From positions 13,279,692 through 13,329,985 of the forward strand of contig NC_049980.1 of NCBI RefSeq assembly GCF_000003815.2: 50,294 nucleotides of DNA. The letters run 5' to 3'. Both the position numbers and the translations under genes were made by a program. Each line of letters begins with the position of its first letter. The first letter of the stretch is position 1. The notes beneath the pieces are model-generated. The model saw nothing but the letters and a program-made list of their open reading frames with translations, did not search any database and was not told where the DNA came from. Shown here in pieces: positions 14,201 to 21,920 of this stretch. This stretch comes from Branchiostoma floridae (Eukaryota > Chordata > Leptocardii > Amphioxiformes > Branchiostomatidae).

Positions 14201-17200
14201 CTACATCTCTGTACATCTTTACATATCAAATTGCTAGCACCATCTTCTACACGTATACAATAGGATATCAGCGTGCAAAATACACACTTGCACACTTGCA
14301 CATTGCAACTACTTTTTGCTTGGTGCAACTGACTTCTAAACTCAAGTTGCACAGGGTGCAATTTAGATTTTGAGCCTCAGAACTTGATTTTGTTGTCAAT
14401 GTACTTGATTTTTAGTTTGAAACAAACATGCTTATAAGTAACATGATAGTAAAAGGTTATGTATTGTACCTTTTTTTCCAGAAATTAGTAAATTGTGCAA
14501 CTTGAAATTCAGTTGTGCAACCTAGTTTTTGCCCCAGGTTGCACGCTGTGCAACCCGGCTCAGAAAAGTATTTTGTACACTGGATATCCAAACCTAAAAC
14601 AGCTTTGAGAATCAGACCAGGATTCAGATGTAAGCAAGGTTTAAACCCTTGGTGTAAGCCAGTTCATGTGCAGCAAGGTACAATGTGAGCAGGTCCATAA
14701 CCATGTTCAATACATGTCCAGAAGTGTTTTCTTTATGTCTCAGGGGCCTTCAACTTTGACATGTTATCCTTAAAGCATCTACCTGTGCATGTGCAACTGG
14801 AACCATGCTCCTCCTTACCAGTACCTGTATCAGTATGACTGATCTACACTGTAGTACCTTGTGTGGCTGCCTTGGCTGCCTCTGCTTCCTCCTGTGCCCT
14901 ACGCTGAGCCTCCAGGGCCTCTTCTGAAGCTTTCTTTTTCCTGCACATATGGAAAAACACCATGTGTGTATGTTACAGTAGTAATTTTGTGGTAGAATGA
15001 AAAGGGAGATTTTTGTGATGTTCTAAGTTTGCTGTTGGAACAATTCTGTAGCACAGCAGTAACATATCTGAAATGCATATTTGAGGTGTCATGGATTGGA
15101 GGTCGAAAAATAAAATCACAACAAATGTTTCATCATTAATAGTAATTTGTGGGCTCATATCATGCTTTCTATGTTAATTCTATACATTTAACTTACATTT
15201 TTATTTTTTTAAATCTGAAGGTTGGTACATATGACATGGTCATCTATCAATATACATAGCTTACATAAATATATGTTATGTGATTAAAACCATAACATGT
15301 AGTATCATCAAAATGCAATTTAACAATTCTGTAGGGGCTAAGAACTAACATAATATTTCATTTTTTCATTACTTACGCCTGGATTTCGTTCCACATGTCC
15401 TTGAGCTGATGATCAAGCTCTCCACTCTTCACTTTGATTAGCTCTGCCTTCAGACGCCTGGAGAAATATACCATGGAATTGTGAGACCGTGTATACCTTC
15501 TGAAAATGTGTAAAAGTAGCTAAAAAAGAAACAAACAGGCAATGACTGTCTGAGTTTTGATGGAGTGACAACACTGATGAAAAGATACATTTACAACATA
15601 AGGTAACTAAGCCAGCCATCTCTTCAACCTACAGTGTTAACCCACTAGACAGAGGAGCCAAGCAGTCTGCTATCAAGACACATCTGAGTGTGGAATCTAG
15701 TGAGTGTGACTGAATTTGTTTCAGTCATGCTGACATAATGATTACTACATGTGGCTTACCTGTAGTTTTGTTGGTCTATTCTCACCAGTCTCTTCAGCTC
15801 TTCTATTCTCTCCATAGTTAACTTCCGGCAATCATCTCACAGTGAGACTCCACCTCACCCTGGTTACCTCGCTTCCTCCTGTATCATGTGTTAAGAGATC
15901 AAATTCATTTTATGAGACAGGACTGTGATTATGTGATAATCCAGATTATGAATGGACAAAAATTGACTGTACAAATAACTGTAACTAAGAATGCTACTAA
16001 CTTTGGTGCCTCCACTTGTTCCAGTAGGGTAGAATATTGAGATGCACAGTTCTGTACAAAAAATGAGAAAATATGAACACAAAACATTGTCACTATACTG
16101 ATTTCATTCTACATATAATTTTCCTCATGGTTTGAATATCTCTCTCTGTCAGTCAGTCTGCCAGTCAGACTATGACAAACTACGCAAGAACTTAACAACA
16201 AAAGATATACATTGTCAAAAACTATATACAATATATAATCTCAATGGCACCAATCTGTATGAAATGCCAAGTTGAGTTTATACGACCATATTAACTGTCA
16301 TTCTAGAAGAATGATTTTTGTTTTGAGATTTTGTTTCAAACATATTTACTGCTGCTATGCATAAAATGATAAGTTTCTGTCCCTTTTGCACCTACCTTCT
16401 GGGAATAGAAGTCTGGTGGTCTCTGTAGACCAGGTTCTGCTAAAGGCTTCACTGCCCTGCTTACAGAAACCCTGGGAAATGTGTTTAGTTTGCATCTATT
16501 CATTGGACATACAATTGTACAATATACAACTGATTTTTGCTGCCAACTGTCTACATTGTCCTAGGTAGTACTGTTTACCTTGAAAGATACCAGGTAGTTT
16601 TATTTTCCAGTTTTAACACATGCATGCTTCTTTACAGCAAAATTAATCACTGCAAATGGTTATTTTTGCGCTTCAATACTGTTCAACCACACAGTGCCAN
16701 NNNNNNNNNNNNNNNNNNNNNNNNNNNNNNNNNNNNNNNNNNNNNNNNNNNNNNNNNNNNNNNNNNNNNNNNNNNNNNNNNNNNNNNNNNNNNNNNNNNA
16801 AAAATACCCAGGAGCGGGGGAGACTGAGCCGGACACCATTCCCATGACGAAGATATGCTGGTTACCAAGACATCGAAAATTTGGGAGGTATGTACTGTAC
16901 CTTTACAAAACAGTTTGTATACTACCTACAGAAGGTATAATGTATTTAATTGAGCAGTGGCAAGAATAGTCCTCGACAATTCCTGCCTATAATTTCTACA
17001 AATCTTTGATATTTCAGTAAAAAGGACCACCTTTCAGCTTAAGTCTCAGCTAGCTGAGCATTGAGCACGTATTCAACTCACCATCTTGGTCTTGCCTTGT
17101 ATCAGAACTGATGTCTTCATTTTGGAAAGCTGTCTAAGTTTTGAATATACACAAGTGTATAACATTCATAGCGCAATACTTCGTGCATGAAGCTTAGATC

Positions 17201-17462
17201 TTTCGTACTGACCTACAAAACAACATCGATTTTTCCAGCCAAACGAACCCCCCTCCCCACCTATATTTCAGTCGAAAAAATTTTGGACGTATGTATGGAC
17301 AGACCAAACAAAAATGCTGCTCTTGATTCACAACAGAAACAACTGTGACTATAATACAGAATCCTGCGGATCTAAAACAAATGTTAAATCTCTGTAAATG
17401 CACAAGAAACGAACAAAGAATCTTGAGATATCAGATCACTCACTGTGCTGAGATGCCGCCAT
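1738..17462 (-). CDS. BRD8: BRD8, bromodomain-containing protein 8 (19 traced exons)
   Basis: BRD8 is a nuclear subunit of the TIP60/NuA4 histone acetyltransferase complex. I traced exons in transcript order at 17462-17444, 17107-17082, [SANT exon missing], 16456-16396, 16051-16002, 15878-15760, 15457-15377, 14940-14858, 12449-12310, 11309-11100, 9779-9590, 8351-8217, 7668-7535, 7011-6786, 6403-6351, 5826-5609, 5124-4972, 4115-3938, 2254-2168, 1812-1738. Every junction used has GT/AG and a matching phase. Recognisable landmarks against human BRD8 as remembered are the SANT tail (KPLAEPG, PPDFYSQK), RKLTMERIEELK, PPPSPLL, GAPTLSRLL, the bromodomain and QFLATQL. The product is about 745 residues plus the missing exon. 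It carries one bromodomain, like the shorter human isoforms. Odd points are one frameshift near 15827 and an AT-hook made at an exon junction. Confidence 0.93.
2362..2574. repeat. MITE-like element, family A copy 1
   Basis: The ends are ACCCCTTTCCACAAGA and CCTCTGGTGGAAA, inverted with respect to each other. The interior shares a stretch (AAGTATGATtcAAAAGA) with the copy at 5211-5424. It contains three near-identical TGGTGATCAAAATTT units at about 2390-2441. It lies in the BRD8 intron 2255-3937. Confidence 0.65.
3938..5124 (-). CDS. BRD8: BRD8 bromodomain (two exons)
   Basis: Exon 5124-4972 encodes helix Z and the ZA loop (KAIMMVWRAAASHKYANVF, then HPVTDDQAPGYHSIVF). Exon 4115-3938 begins RPMDLSTIKKNIETG and contains RDIMLMFQNAIMYNN then DHDVYHMA. 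The YN asparagine that binds acetyl-lysine is present, as is the RPMDL loop. An AGG arginine codon is split by the intron 4971-4116. This is the least ambiguous BRD8 landmark in the window. Confidence 0.95.
5211..5424. repeat. MITE-like element, family A copy 2
   Basis: The inverted ends are CCCTTTCCACTAGA and TCTGGTGGAAAGGGG, about 14 bp. The interior is related to the copy at 2362-2574. It sits in the BRD8 intron between 5125 and 5608. Confidence 0.7.
5609..5826 (-). CDS. BRD8: BRD8 exon, acidic region before the bromodomain
   Basis: The 218-nt acidic exon starts DEGDREGDPVEGSD, contains SEVEYSESEDG, and ends PLAASFQSDSLPSSPAS. The end matches the SIPSSPAS segment just before the vertebrate bromodomain. 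It splits a cysteine codon with the next exon. Confidence 0.88.
6351..7011 (-). CDS. BRD8: BRD8 exon pair creating an AT-hook
   Basis: Exon 7011-6786 is Pro/Glu/Val-rich with repeated RVKEE motifs and ends KKKGQR plus G. Exon 6403-6351 continues with RPRGSRRGTRSRARQEP. Spliced, they give KGQRGRPRGSRRG, whose RGRP core flanked by basic residues is a canonical AT-hook for minor-groove AT-rich DNA. I do not recall an AT-hook here in vertebrate BRD8. The RVKEE repeats resemble sumoylation consensus sites (inference). Confidence 0.8.
7388..7494 (+). other. Exon-like structure antisense to BRD8
   Basis: A long T-rich tract ending TTTTCAG precedes it and a consensus GTAAGT donor follows. One frame is open throughout and includes NPFVWSNHSSPKYLS and EWMLRPGLTLYR. 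It lies in the BRD8 intron 7012-7534 on the opposite strand. No start, partner exon or family was recognised, so it may be a chance splice-site pair or a buried gene fragment. Confidence 0.3.
7535..7668 (-). CDS. BRD8: BRD8 exon, Gln/Thr/Pro-rich linker
   Basis: It encodes MVSTLQSPTSQPVQV and ends AQQQAKVKQ before GTAAGC. The acceptor could be two bases further downstream, but phase favours 7668. No direct similarity was noted; it is placed by phase. Confidence 0.72.
8217..8351 (-). CDS. BRD8: BRD8 exon, APTLSRLL motif
   Basis: The 135-nt exon opens with APTLSRLLNK, a strong match to vertebrate BRD8 GAPTLSRLLEAG, followed by a Ser/Pro-rich tail. The acceptor is TACAG and the donor GTAGGG. 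Confidence 0.88.
8352..9589. other. BRD8 intron
   Basis: No gene was seen. It includes a 12-G run near 8979, a TTCATTTTTCAA direct repeat near 8770-8800 and a TACATGTACATGTA palindrome near 9527. Confidence 0.5.
9590..9779 (-). CDS. BRD8: BRD8 exon, Pro/Ala/Gln-rich
   Basis: The 190-nt exon starts EHDHSSVPQPLPPLTIP and ends in PSSPSAG. It splices in phase into the next exon to give SAGAPTLSRLL, as in vertebrate BRD8. It is probably disordered. Confidence 0.82.
10167..10250 (+). repeat. Fragment of a CAGGGCTC-type TIR element
   Basis: It starts CAGGGCTCTAAATTCAG, like the ends of the elements at 19595-19926 and 47256-48534, and has GGTGCA motifs inside. No matching right end was found, so it looks like a truncated copy. 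Confidence 0.45.
10568..10809. repeat. Minisatellite, about 31-bp unit, CCAAT in most units
   Basis: About eight degenerate units of the pattern CTCTGATTGGTTCATCTGCT run head to tail. ATTGG (CCAAT on minus) is kept in seven. It lies in the BRD8 intron 9780-11099. The rest of that intron shows no gene. Confidence 0.8.
11100..11309 (-). CDS. BRD8: BRD8 exon, Pro-rich with PPPSPLLSSLLK
   Basis: The 210-nt phase-0 exon encodes a proline-rich tract followed by QPPPSPLLSSLLKTK, matching the PPPSPLLSELLKKG motif of vertebrate BRD8. Other open frames across this GC-rich stretch are shadows. Confidence 0.85.
12310..12449 (-). CDS. BRD8: BRD8 exon, low-complexity linker
   Basis: The 140-nt exon encodes a basic start (QKGKRPMHQVRQQ) then an Ala/Pro-rich linker, likely disordered. 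It is assigned from position, strand, and phase-compatible GT/AG ends rather than from sequence similarity. Confidence 0.7.
13172..13296 (-). repeat. tRNA-like Pol III unit (tRNA pseudogene or SINE head)
   Basis: On the minus strand an A-box TGGCCGAGCGG (13288-13278) and a B-box GGTTCCAACCC (13202-13192) are followed by an oligo-T stop (13179-13172). The TΨC stem GTGGG/CCCAC pairs. A box and D-arm resemble Leu/Ser tRNAs, but the acceptor strands do not pair and the A-to-B distance is too long for a normal tRNA. It lies in the BRD8 intron 12450-14857. Confidence 0.55.
14269..14582. mobile_element. MITE with 5-bp GATAT duplication
   Basis: The ends are CAGCGTGCAAAATAC and GTATTTTGTACACTG, inverted, flanked by GATAT on both sides (14264-14268, 14583-14587). 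The interior has repeated GTTGCAC motifs, a feature shared with a related segment at 31970-32080. The 5-bp duplication and CA..TG ends suggest a hAT-like group (inference). Confidence 0.75.
14858..14940 (-). CDS. BRD8: BRD8 exon, charged helix KKKASEEALEAQ
   Basis: The 83-nt exon (acceptor GCAG, donor GTACTA) encodes a lysine/glutamate/alanine-rich helix. It corresponds to the KKKLEEEEAEVKRK region of vertebrate BRD8. Phases fit both neighbours. Confidence 0.85.
15377..15457 (-). CDS. BRD8: BRD8 exon, coiled-coil segment
   Basis: The 81-nt exon encodes RLKAELIKVKSGELDHQL and ends EIQ. It matches the BRD8 segment after RYRRLK. Heptad-like spacing continues the coiled coil from the upstream exon. 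Confidence 0.85.
15760..15878 (-). CDS. BRD8: BRD8 exon with one-base deletion
   Basis: The first part reads RKRGNQGEVESHCEMIA in one frame and the second RKLTMERIEELK in another. Both match consecutive BRD8 sequence and the change falls at plus-strand 15827-15828 (GG). Adding one base makes the exon 120 nt and fits both neighbouring phases, so a lost base in a short G run is the simplest reading. It could be a sequencing error or an allelic lesion. Confidence 0.85.
16002..16051 (-). CDS. BRD8: BRD8 exon, NCASQYS segment
   Basis: It encodes NCASQYSTLLEQVEAP and ends two bases into a lysine codon before GTTAGT. Vertebrate BRD8 has HCASQYSELLE at the same place. A strong polypyrimidine acceptor (TTTTTTGTACAG) precedes it. 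Confidence 0.88.
16396..16456 (-). CDS. BRD8: BRD8 exon, end of SANT/Myb-like domain
   Basis: The 61-nt exon encodes RAVKPLAEPG then PPDFYSQK, nearly the vertebrate BRD8 SANT C-terminal part. The acceptor is CAG and the donor GTAGGT. The first G completes an arginine codon begun in the missing exon. Confidence 0.85.
16700..16799. other. Assembly gap of 100 N
   Basis: A fixed-length N run lies between BRD8 exon 2 and the exon encoding KPLAEPG. The core of the SANT/Myb-like domain (the W...REKL...SGDQNW region in vertebrate BRD8) is absent from the flanking sequence, so its exon, of length 2 mod 3, most likely falls in this gap. Confidence 0.95.
17082..17107 (-). CDS. BRD8: BRD8 probable exon 2 (26 nt)
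   Basis: This is a mini-exon between a CAG acceptor and a GTGAGT donor. It converts phase 1 to phase 0 and encodes LIQGKTKM, a basic stretch like the lysine-rich segment that precedes the SANT domain in other BRD8 proteins. The polypyrimidine tract is weak. The call rests on phase and position. Confidence 0.45.
17444..17462 (-). CDS. BRD8: BRD8 exon 1, start codon
   Basis: ATG at 17462-17460 opens MAASQH and runs into a GTGAGT donor (phase 1). A short MA-type N-terminus fits BRD8. It is the first ATG upstream in phase with the next exon. No TATA box or CpG-rich stretch stands out in the 300 bases upstream before the gap at 17767, so the promoter cannot be placed. Confidence 0.6.
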
Positions 17463-17766
17463 GATGATGATGACGATCGGAGTGAACAATGTGTAAATCC
17501 GCTGCAAACAAAATAGAGCAGAGCTACTTGATATATTGCAACTTGACAAATCGGTAAATGGGTAAATGCAGCAGCAAATGTTATTAGTGATTAATAAAAT
17601 ACAACATTACATTATCAATCAATTTGAGTCAACATTTATTTCTGTGAAATCATGTTTGGCGAATGTGTATCATTCCGCTTCTTGTTACAATGCGACGCGG
17701 TTCAAGTACGTTGTTACCTGTAGTTCAGGAAACTCTCACAAGAGGTCCTTTTTCAGTTTTTCATTG

Positions 17767-17866
17767 NNNNNNNNNNNNNNNNNNNNNNNNNNNNNNNNNN
17801 NNNNNNNNNNNNNNNNNNNNNNNNNNNNNNNNNNNNNNNNNNNNNNNNNNNNNNNNNNNNNNNNNN
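17767..17866. other. Assembly gap of 100 N
   Basis: A fixed-length N run upstream of BRD8 exon 1. The 5' part of the LINE copy that follows is missing or rearranged here, so linkage across it is not certain. Confidence 0.95.
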
Positions 17867-18803
17867 TCGTCCTTGGCGCTACGCGGGTCTGAAGACTGAA
17901 CGGTTTTCTACAAGAATCGACCAAAAAATGCGATCAGTTACCTTCCTTACTTCATAATTATAGCAAATAAACAGGTCTAGTGGCCATAAAGGCTGCAATC
18001 TCAGCCCCACATCATTTAATTTATTCCTAAACGACTTTGTACATGTGCTTGATGATGCTGAATGTTCACCACCTTCGTTACACAACTTATTCGTATCATG
18101 TCTGTTATAGAAAATCTATGCAGATGATGTCGTGATATTTTCCGAATCCGATAAAGGACTACAAAATTCTATAAATAGATTAAGAAAATTTTCTACTAAA
18201 TGGAAACTTGACGTTAACTTGAAGAAAACAAAAGTCATCAATCTTTAATAAACCCGGCCGGTCCTTCCCAAACCAAGCATTCTCGTTTGGACAAGACACA
18301 GTGGAGATAGTTCATTCCTACTGTTACTTGGGCTTGAATATTACCTCATCGGGAAGCTTCTCCCTGGCCAAAAAGCAGCTGTCACTCAAAGCGTGTGAAG
18401 CTATGTACAGTCTAAAACCACTTATCCGTTCACCTGTTTCACCAAAATGTCTTTTAAAAATATTTGATTCCTGCATTACGCCAATTCTTTTATATGGATG
18501 CGAAATTTGGGGTACCAAATCCATAAATGACAGCTCCCCAATCGAAATTTCGCATCACCGCTTTTGCAAAAATATACTTGGGGTTTTCAGAAACTGTAGT
18601 AATCTAGCATCTAGAGCAGAGCTGGGTAGATTTCCATTAGATTTAGACATATTAGGGTGATTCATTATTGGTTGTGACTTGTACAGATGGATCCTGTTAC
18701 ACACCCTTTGCAAGCTGATGCTCTTTTGTTTCAACATAACTCTATTGCATAGTCGTCACAGTAGAAGATCATTGTTACAACGTGTAACACTCATACTTGT
18801 TCA

Positions 18804-19558
18804 ATGGACCCTTCCAGTCGAACGCCATATCAAACAAATAGAACCCCCTATTCTATTTCGAATACTCGGTCAAGAACAGCCCTAGTGGGGCAGGACTAGC
18901 CAAAGAAAAATGCTATGCCTTTTTTGTTGAAAACTATACTGAGTATAGTTGTTTTGGGAAGTGTAGGCGCTACATAGCATTACTTTGTTCCTGGCTAGGA
19001 TGTACATGTAAAACAGTGTACGTAGAAGAAACGGGCTCTGCACTAGCGGACTTTGTATTAGGGTCTTATATTTGGCACGTGGTACAAGCTCCCTCTCCGT
19101 GAGTGACCGAGCTGCTTTCTTCTTAATTTGGTTTTTCTCCTGAGCATGTGACACTGTGCACATGCCATGCATGCAACAAACGCGGTAGAACACCTGCATC
19201 GACCACATGTCAGAAACCGGGCACTCTTGCCCACCAACAAGGTAATATTATGGAGCGCCTCCCGCTTCCGCTTTGACTTAAATTATATCGCCCTTACGGC
19301 ATCTATATACGTCCCCTTCTCAAACGAATGCACCCAGTGGATGTAGCCTTCCACAAAGAATGCATAGCATTTTTATTTTGCCTGTTCTGAGAGGATTTCA
19401 GGGCCTAAAAAGCTAAACCGAAGTCAGTCGGTATCCTCAGCTTAATAGCGGCGGCGGCCATGTTTTTGCAACTCGCGCCGTTTTTGACCGAGGTTTTGAA
19501 ATAGAATCCGAGATCGAACAGGGGGCGGGGCGTATGGTGTTCGGTTGGAAGGGTCCAT
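18804..19558. mobile_element. TIR element, 755 bp, TCA duplication
   Basis: About 26-bp inverted ends begin ATGGACCCTTCCA on both sides and are flanked by TCA (18801-18803, 19559-19561). A 3-bp duplication with TCA fits a PIF/Harbinger-like non-autonomous element (inference). A second, inner inverted repeat surrounds ATGCTATGC. It interrupts LINE copy 1. No transposase was seen. Confidence 0.7.
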
Positions 19559-19594
19559 TCATGTAGATCACCCTGTGACACTAAATCTGTATCG

Positions 19595-19926
19595 CAGGGC
19601 TCAAAATTCATTTTTGGGATTAGGTGCACCCAGCTTAAAAAATTGGTGCACCACTTAAATTTAAGTAATAACCTAATAATTAAACTTACAAGCTATCAAA
19701 TTCTTAAACAAGTACCATGGCAGACATTTTTATCATCTATCTAACACTTAGATGTCAAGAATATGATGTATACTTGTATACTTTGATATCTTTACATACT
19801 TTGATATCTTTACATAATAAAAGAAAATATTTGGGTGCACCCTGTGCACCCACAGAAGATAATTGGGTGCACAGCTCCAATTTTAGGTGCAGCTGGGTGC
19901 ACATGCACCCAGTATTTCAAGCCCTG
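19595..19926. mobile_element. MITE with CAGGGCTC ends, 332 bp
   Basis: The ends CAGGGCTCAAAATTC and AGTATTTCAAGCCCTG are inverted. The interior is rich in GGGTGCAC. Flanking 5-mers and 8-mers do not match, so the target duplication is lost or the copy is old. It interrupts LINE copy 1. Confidence 0.65.
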
Positions 19927-20545
19927 ATATGTACAATGTTAAAGTCTAGACTTTCTGCTATGTATATCCAAACATTCTGTCATAATTTGAGTATTGATAC
20001 CGGTAAGTTAAAGTTTTACAAGACATGTAAGACATCGTACACTATGGAAAAATATTTAGAACTACAGATGATTTTGATCTGCGCTGTGCTATTAGTAAAA
20101 TTAGAATTAGTGCCCAGGTCCCCCTTGAAATAGAAAAGGGGCGATATAAGAAGTTACCCGTGTATGAAAGAACTTGTAAATATTGTACGTTAGATATGGT
20201 AGAAGACAAAACACACTTTATCTTAAACTGACCCTTCTATGATCAAGAGAGAAAAGAGCTCTTAAAAGAAGCCACCAAATTTTATCCTAATATCTCCACG
20301 TTTACAGACAAAAAGAAAACTACTCTCCTTTTAACGTCGCAATACCCACACATTACAGAAAAAGTGGGATCTTTCGTCTTCCACTGTCTCAGAAAAAGAA
20401 GTCAAACACAGTAAGTTACATCTTTAACTAGTTTAAGTTAGACTAGAGTAGTCGCTCAGTATACTGTTTACCATTATTTGTATGTCATTTTTGTCACTTG
20501 CAATTAGCCCTCGGGCAACAATTTGCAATAAAACTTAAAAAAATA

Positions 20546-21842
20546 AAACCTGCCCATCGACCGTAAATTTCATGTATTTTCCGCAAAATCCAATGCAACA
20601 CCACCAAAATCAGCAGCAAGGACCCTCCTTACTAGATTGACCTGTTGTGACCCCCAAACAGCTGGTAAACTCTCGCAGTGTCTTGCAAACAAGAGAAAAT
20701 GACGAGATTGTGAGTGTTTGTTGGCTGTTCCCACCGTGAGCTCCTTCCCCCAGGTTGTTTATATTCCCAGTCACCTCTTAGCGGGAGGCGCGCTGGGTCT
20801 TTTAAACTCGCCTCTTCCACGGACGTGTGCATTGTGCACTGAATAATATATAGGTCACATCTAAGATGCTGTGTATATCGTGTTGTGTTTTTCAAGCACC
20901 TTCTTGGCAGTACAGTATGTTTCTTTGTGTGTTTATTAGCCAAGCTTCTGAGAACTCCTTTCCTCGGTCCATAGAGCGCATGCACAAAGCTACCCGGGGG
21001 ATTATTTCGCCATTCCCGCAGAGCCAGCTGCGCCCCCCTTCTGGAGAGCCCAAGGATAGATATTTTTGCCTATTTATAATTGAATAATCGCAAACGTTAC
21101 AGACCATTTAGGGTCAGGAATATATACTACACATACAAACGCCACAATATGAATTACAATGTATACTACACATATAAGCGCCACAATATGAATTACATTT
21201 TTAACAAATAGAGAACTAAAATCAGCCGCCCCCGAAACCTTAAACTTCAAGTTCCTGTTGCCCGTTTCACGACGGATTGGATACTACTGTTACAAACTTA
21301 AACTCACATTCTAAACTCGGAAATTCTGCTGTCGCTGTGAGGTCTCGCACATGCTAGCATCGGTTTGTGTAAAAGGCCGACTGGACAACAGAATGCATGA
21401 TAGTAGGAATGCAGAACAGTGTTCTGTGCAGGTATTTCTCTGGCTGTCTTTAGTCATCAACTCCAGATAGTACTCACATATAAGCATGCATATAAGTTCA
21501 GTGGAAAAACAGGACATACTGGACAGTTTGAGGGAGCAACACTTTTTCTGCTTGTCTCAAAGTAAGGAGAACTTTTCCTAAGGACAATGACATAACCTTT
21601 TATAAAGCATGATGAATTGAACAGTTGAATGGTATGAACGATATTTGTCTTGGGCTTGTCTTGCCCATCTCCTGTTGTCCTGCAACCTTCCTGTCAACTT
21701 GCTTATAAATGTTTTGTCCATTATTCTCTTCAGTCATTTTTGAACAATAGAAACTTTTTCACTCTCATATGAAATGTCATCGATATGTATTACTATAAAC
21801 TCTTCTGTACAGAAGCCCCTGTACCACACATACATTACTCAC
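20546..21842. other. Unassigned spacer with small tandem repeat and LINE scrap
   Basis: Two copies of a unit of about 50 bp (ACTACACATA ... GCCACAATATGAATTACA) lie at about 21123-21199. At 21240-21305 lies a fragment near-identical in kind to the LINE piece at 31450. No gene was recognised elsewhere. Confidence 0.5.
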
Positions 21843-21920
21843 CTGTGCTTGTGTCTGTGTGAGGCCCTCTTCCTCTTGCTGGGCTAGCACATTCAGAGAA
21901 TCCCCATTCTTGCCAGACAA
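21843..21920 (-). CDS. Exon H, non-spectrin, 26 codons
   Basis: It encodes [15 protein letters not shown] then TQTQAQ, in phase 0 with a GTGAGT donor. It is not part of known spectraplakin rods that I recall. A diverged copy with identical length, end (PQTQAQ) and flanking intron lies at 39357-39434. Confidence 0.6.

Larger units (their letters stand above)
17870..20545 (+). pseudogene. Decayed LINE copy 1 (reverse transcriptase C-terminal half)
   Basis: Frames broken by stops contain GCNLSP then YADDVVIFSESDKG (RT catalytic YADD), then HSYCYLGLNITSSGSFSLA and PILLYGCEIWG, the thumb/connection segment also present in LINE copy 2. After two inserted elements the C-terminal zinc-like motif (TCKYC ... 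THFILN) appears near 20170-20230. It ends near 20540 after a GCAATAAA-type signal. Two DNA elements (18804-19558 and 19595-19926) interrupt it. Confidence 0.8.

Noticed and set aside
16801-16890. Possible SANT exon on minus or exon on plus next to the gap
   Set aside because: No frame on either strand shows the BRD8 SANT core, and both strands have plausible splice sites, so neither is supported.
16537-16969. Open frames running through the N run
   Set aside because: They exist only because N does not create stops. The same holds at 17566-17924.
19590-19931. Target duplication for the CAGGGCTC MITE
   Set aside because: Flanks TATCG and ATATG do not match at 5 or 8 bp.
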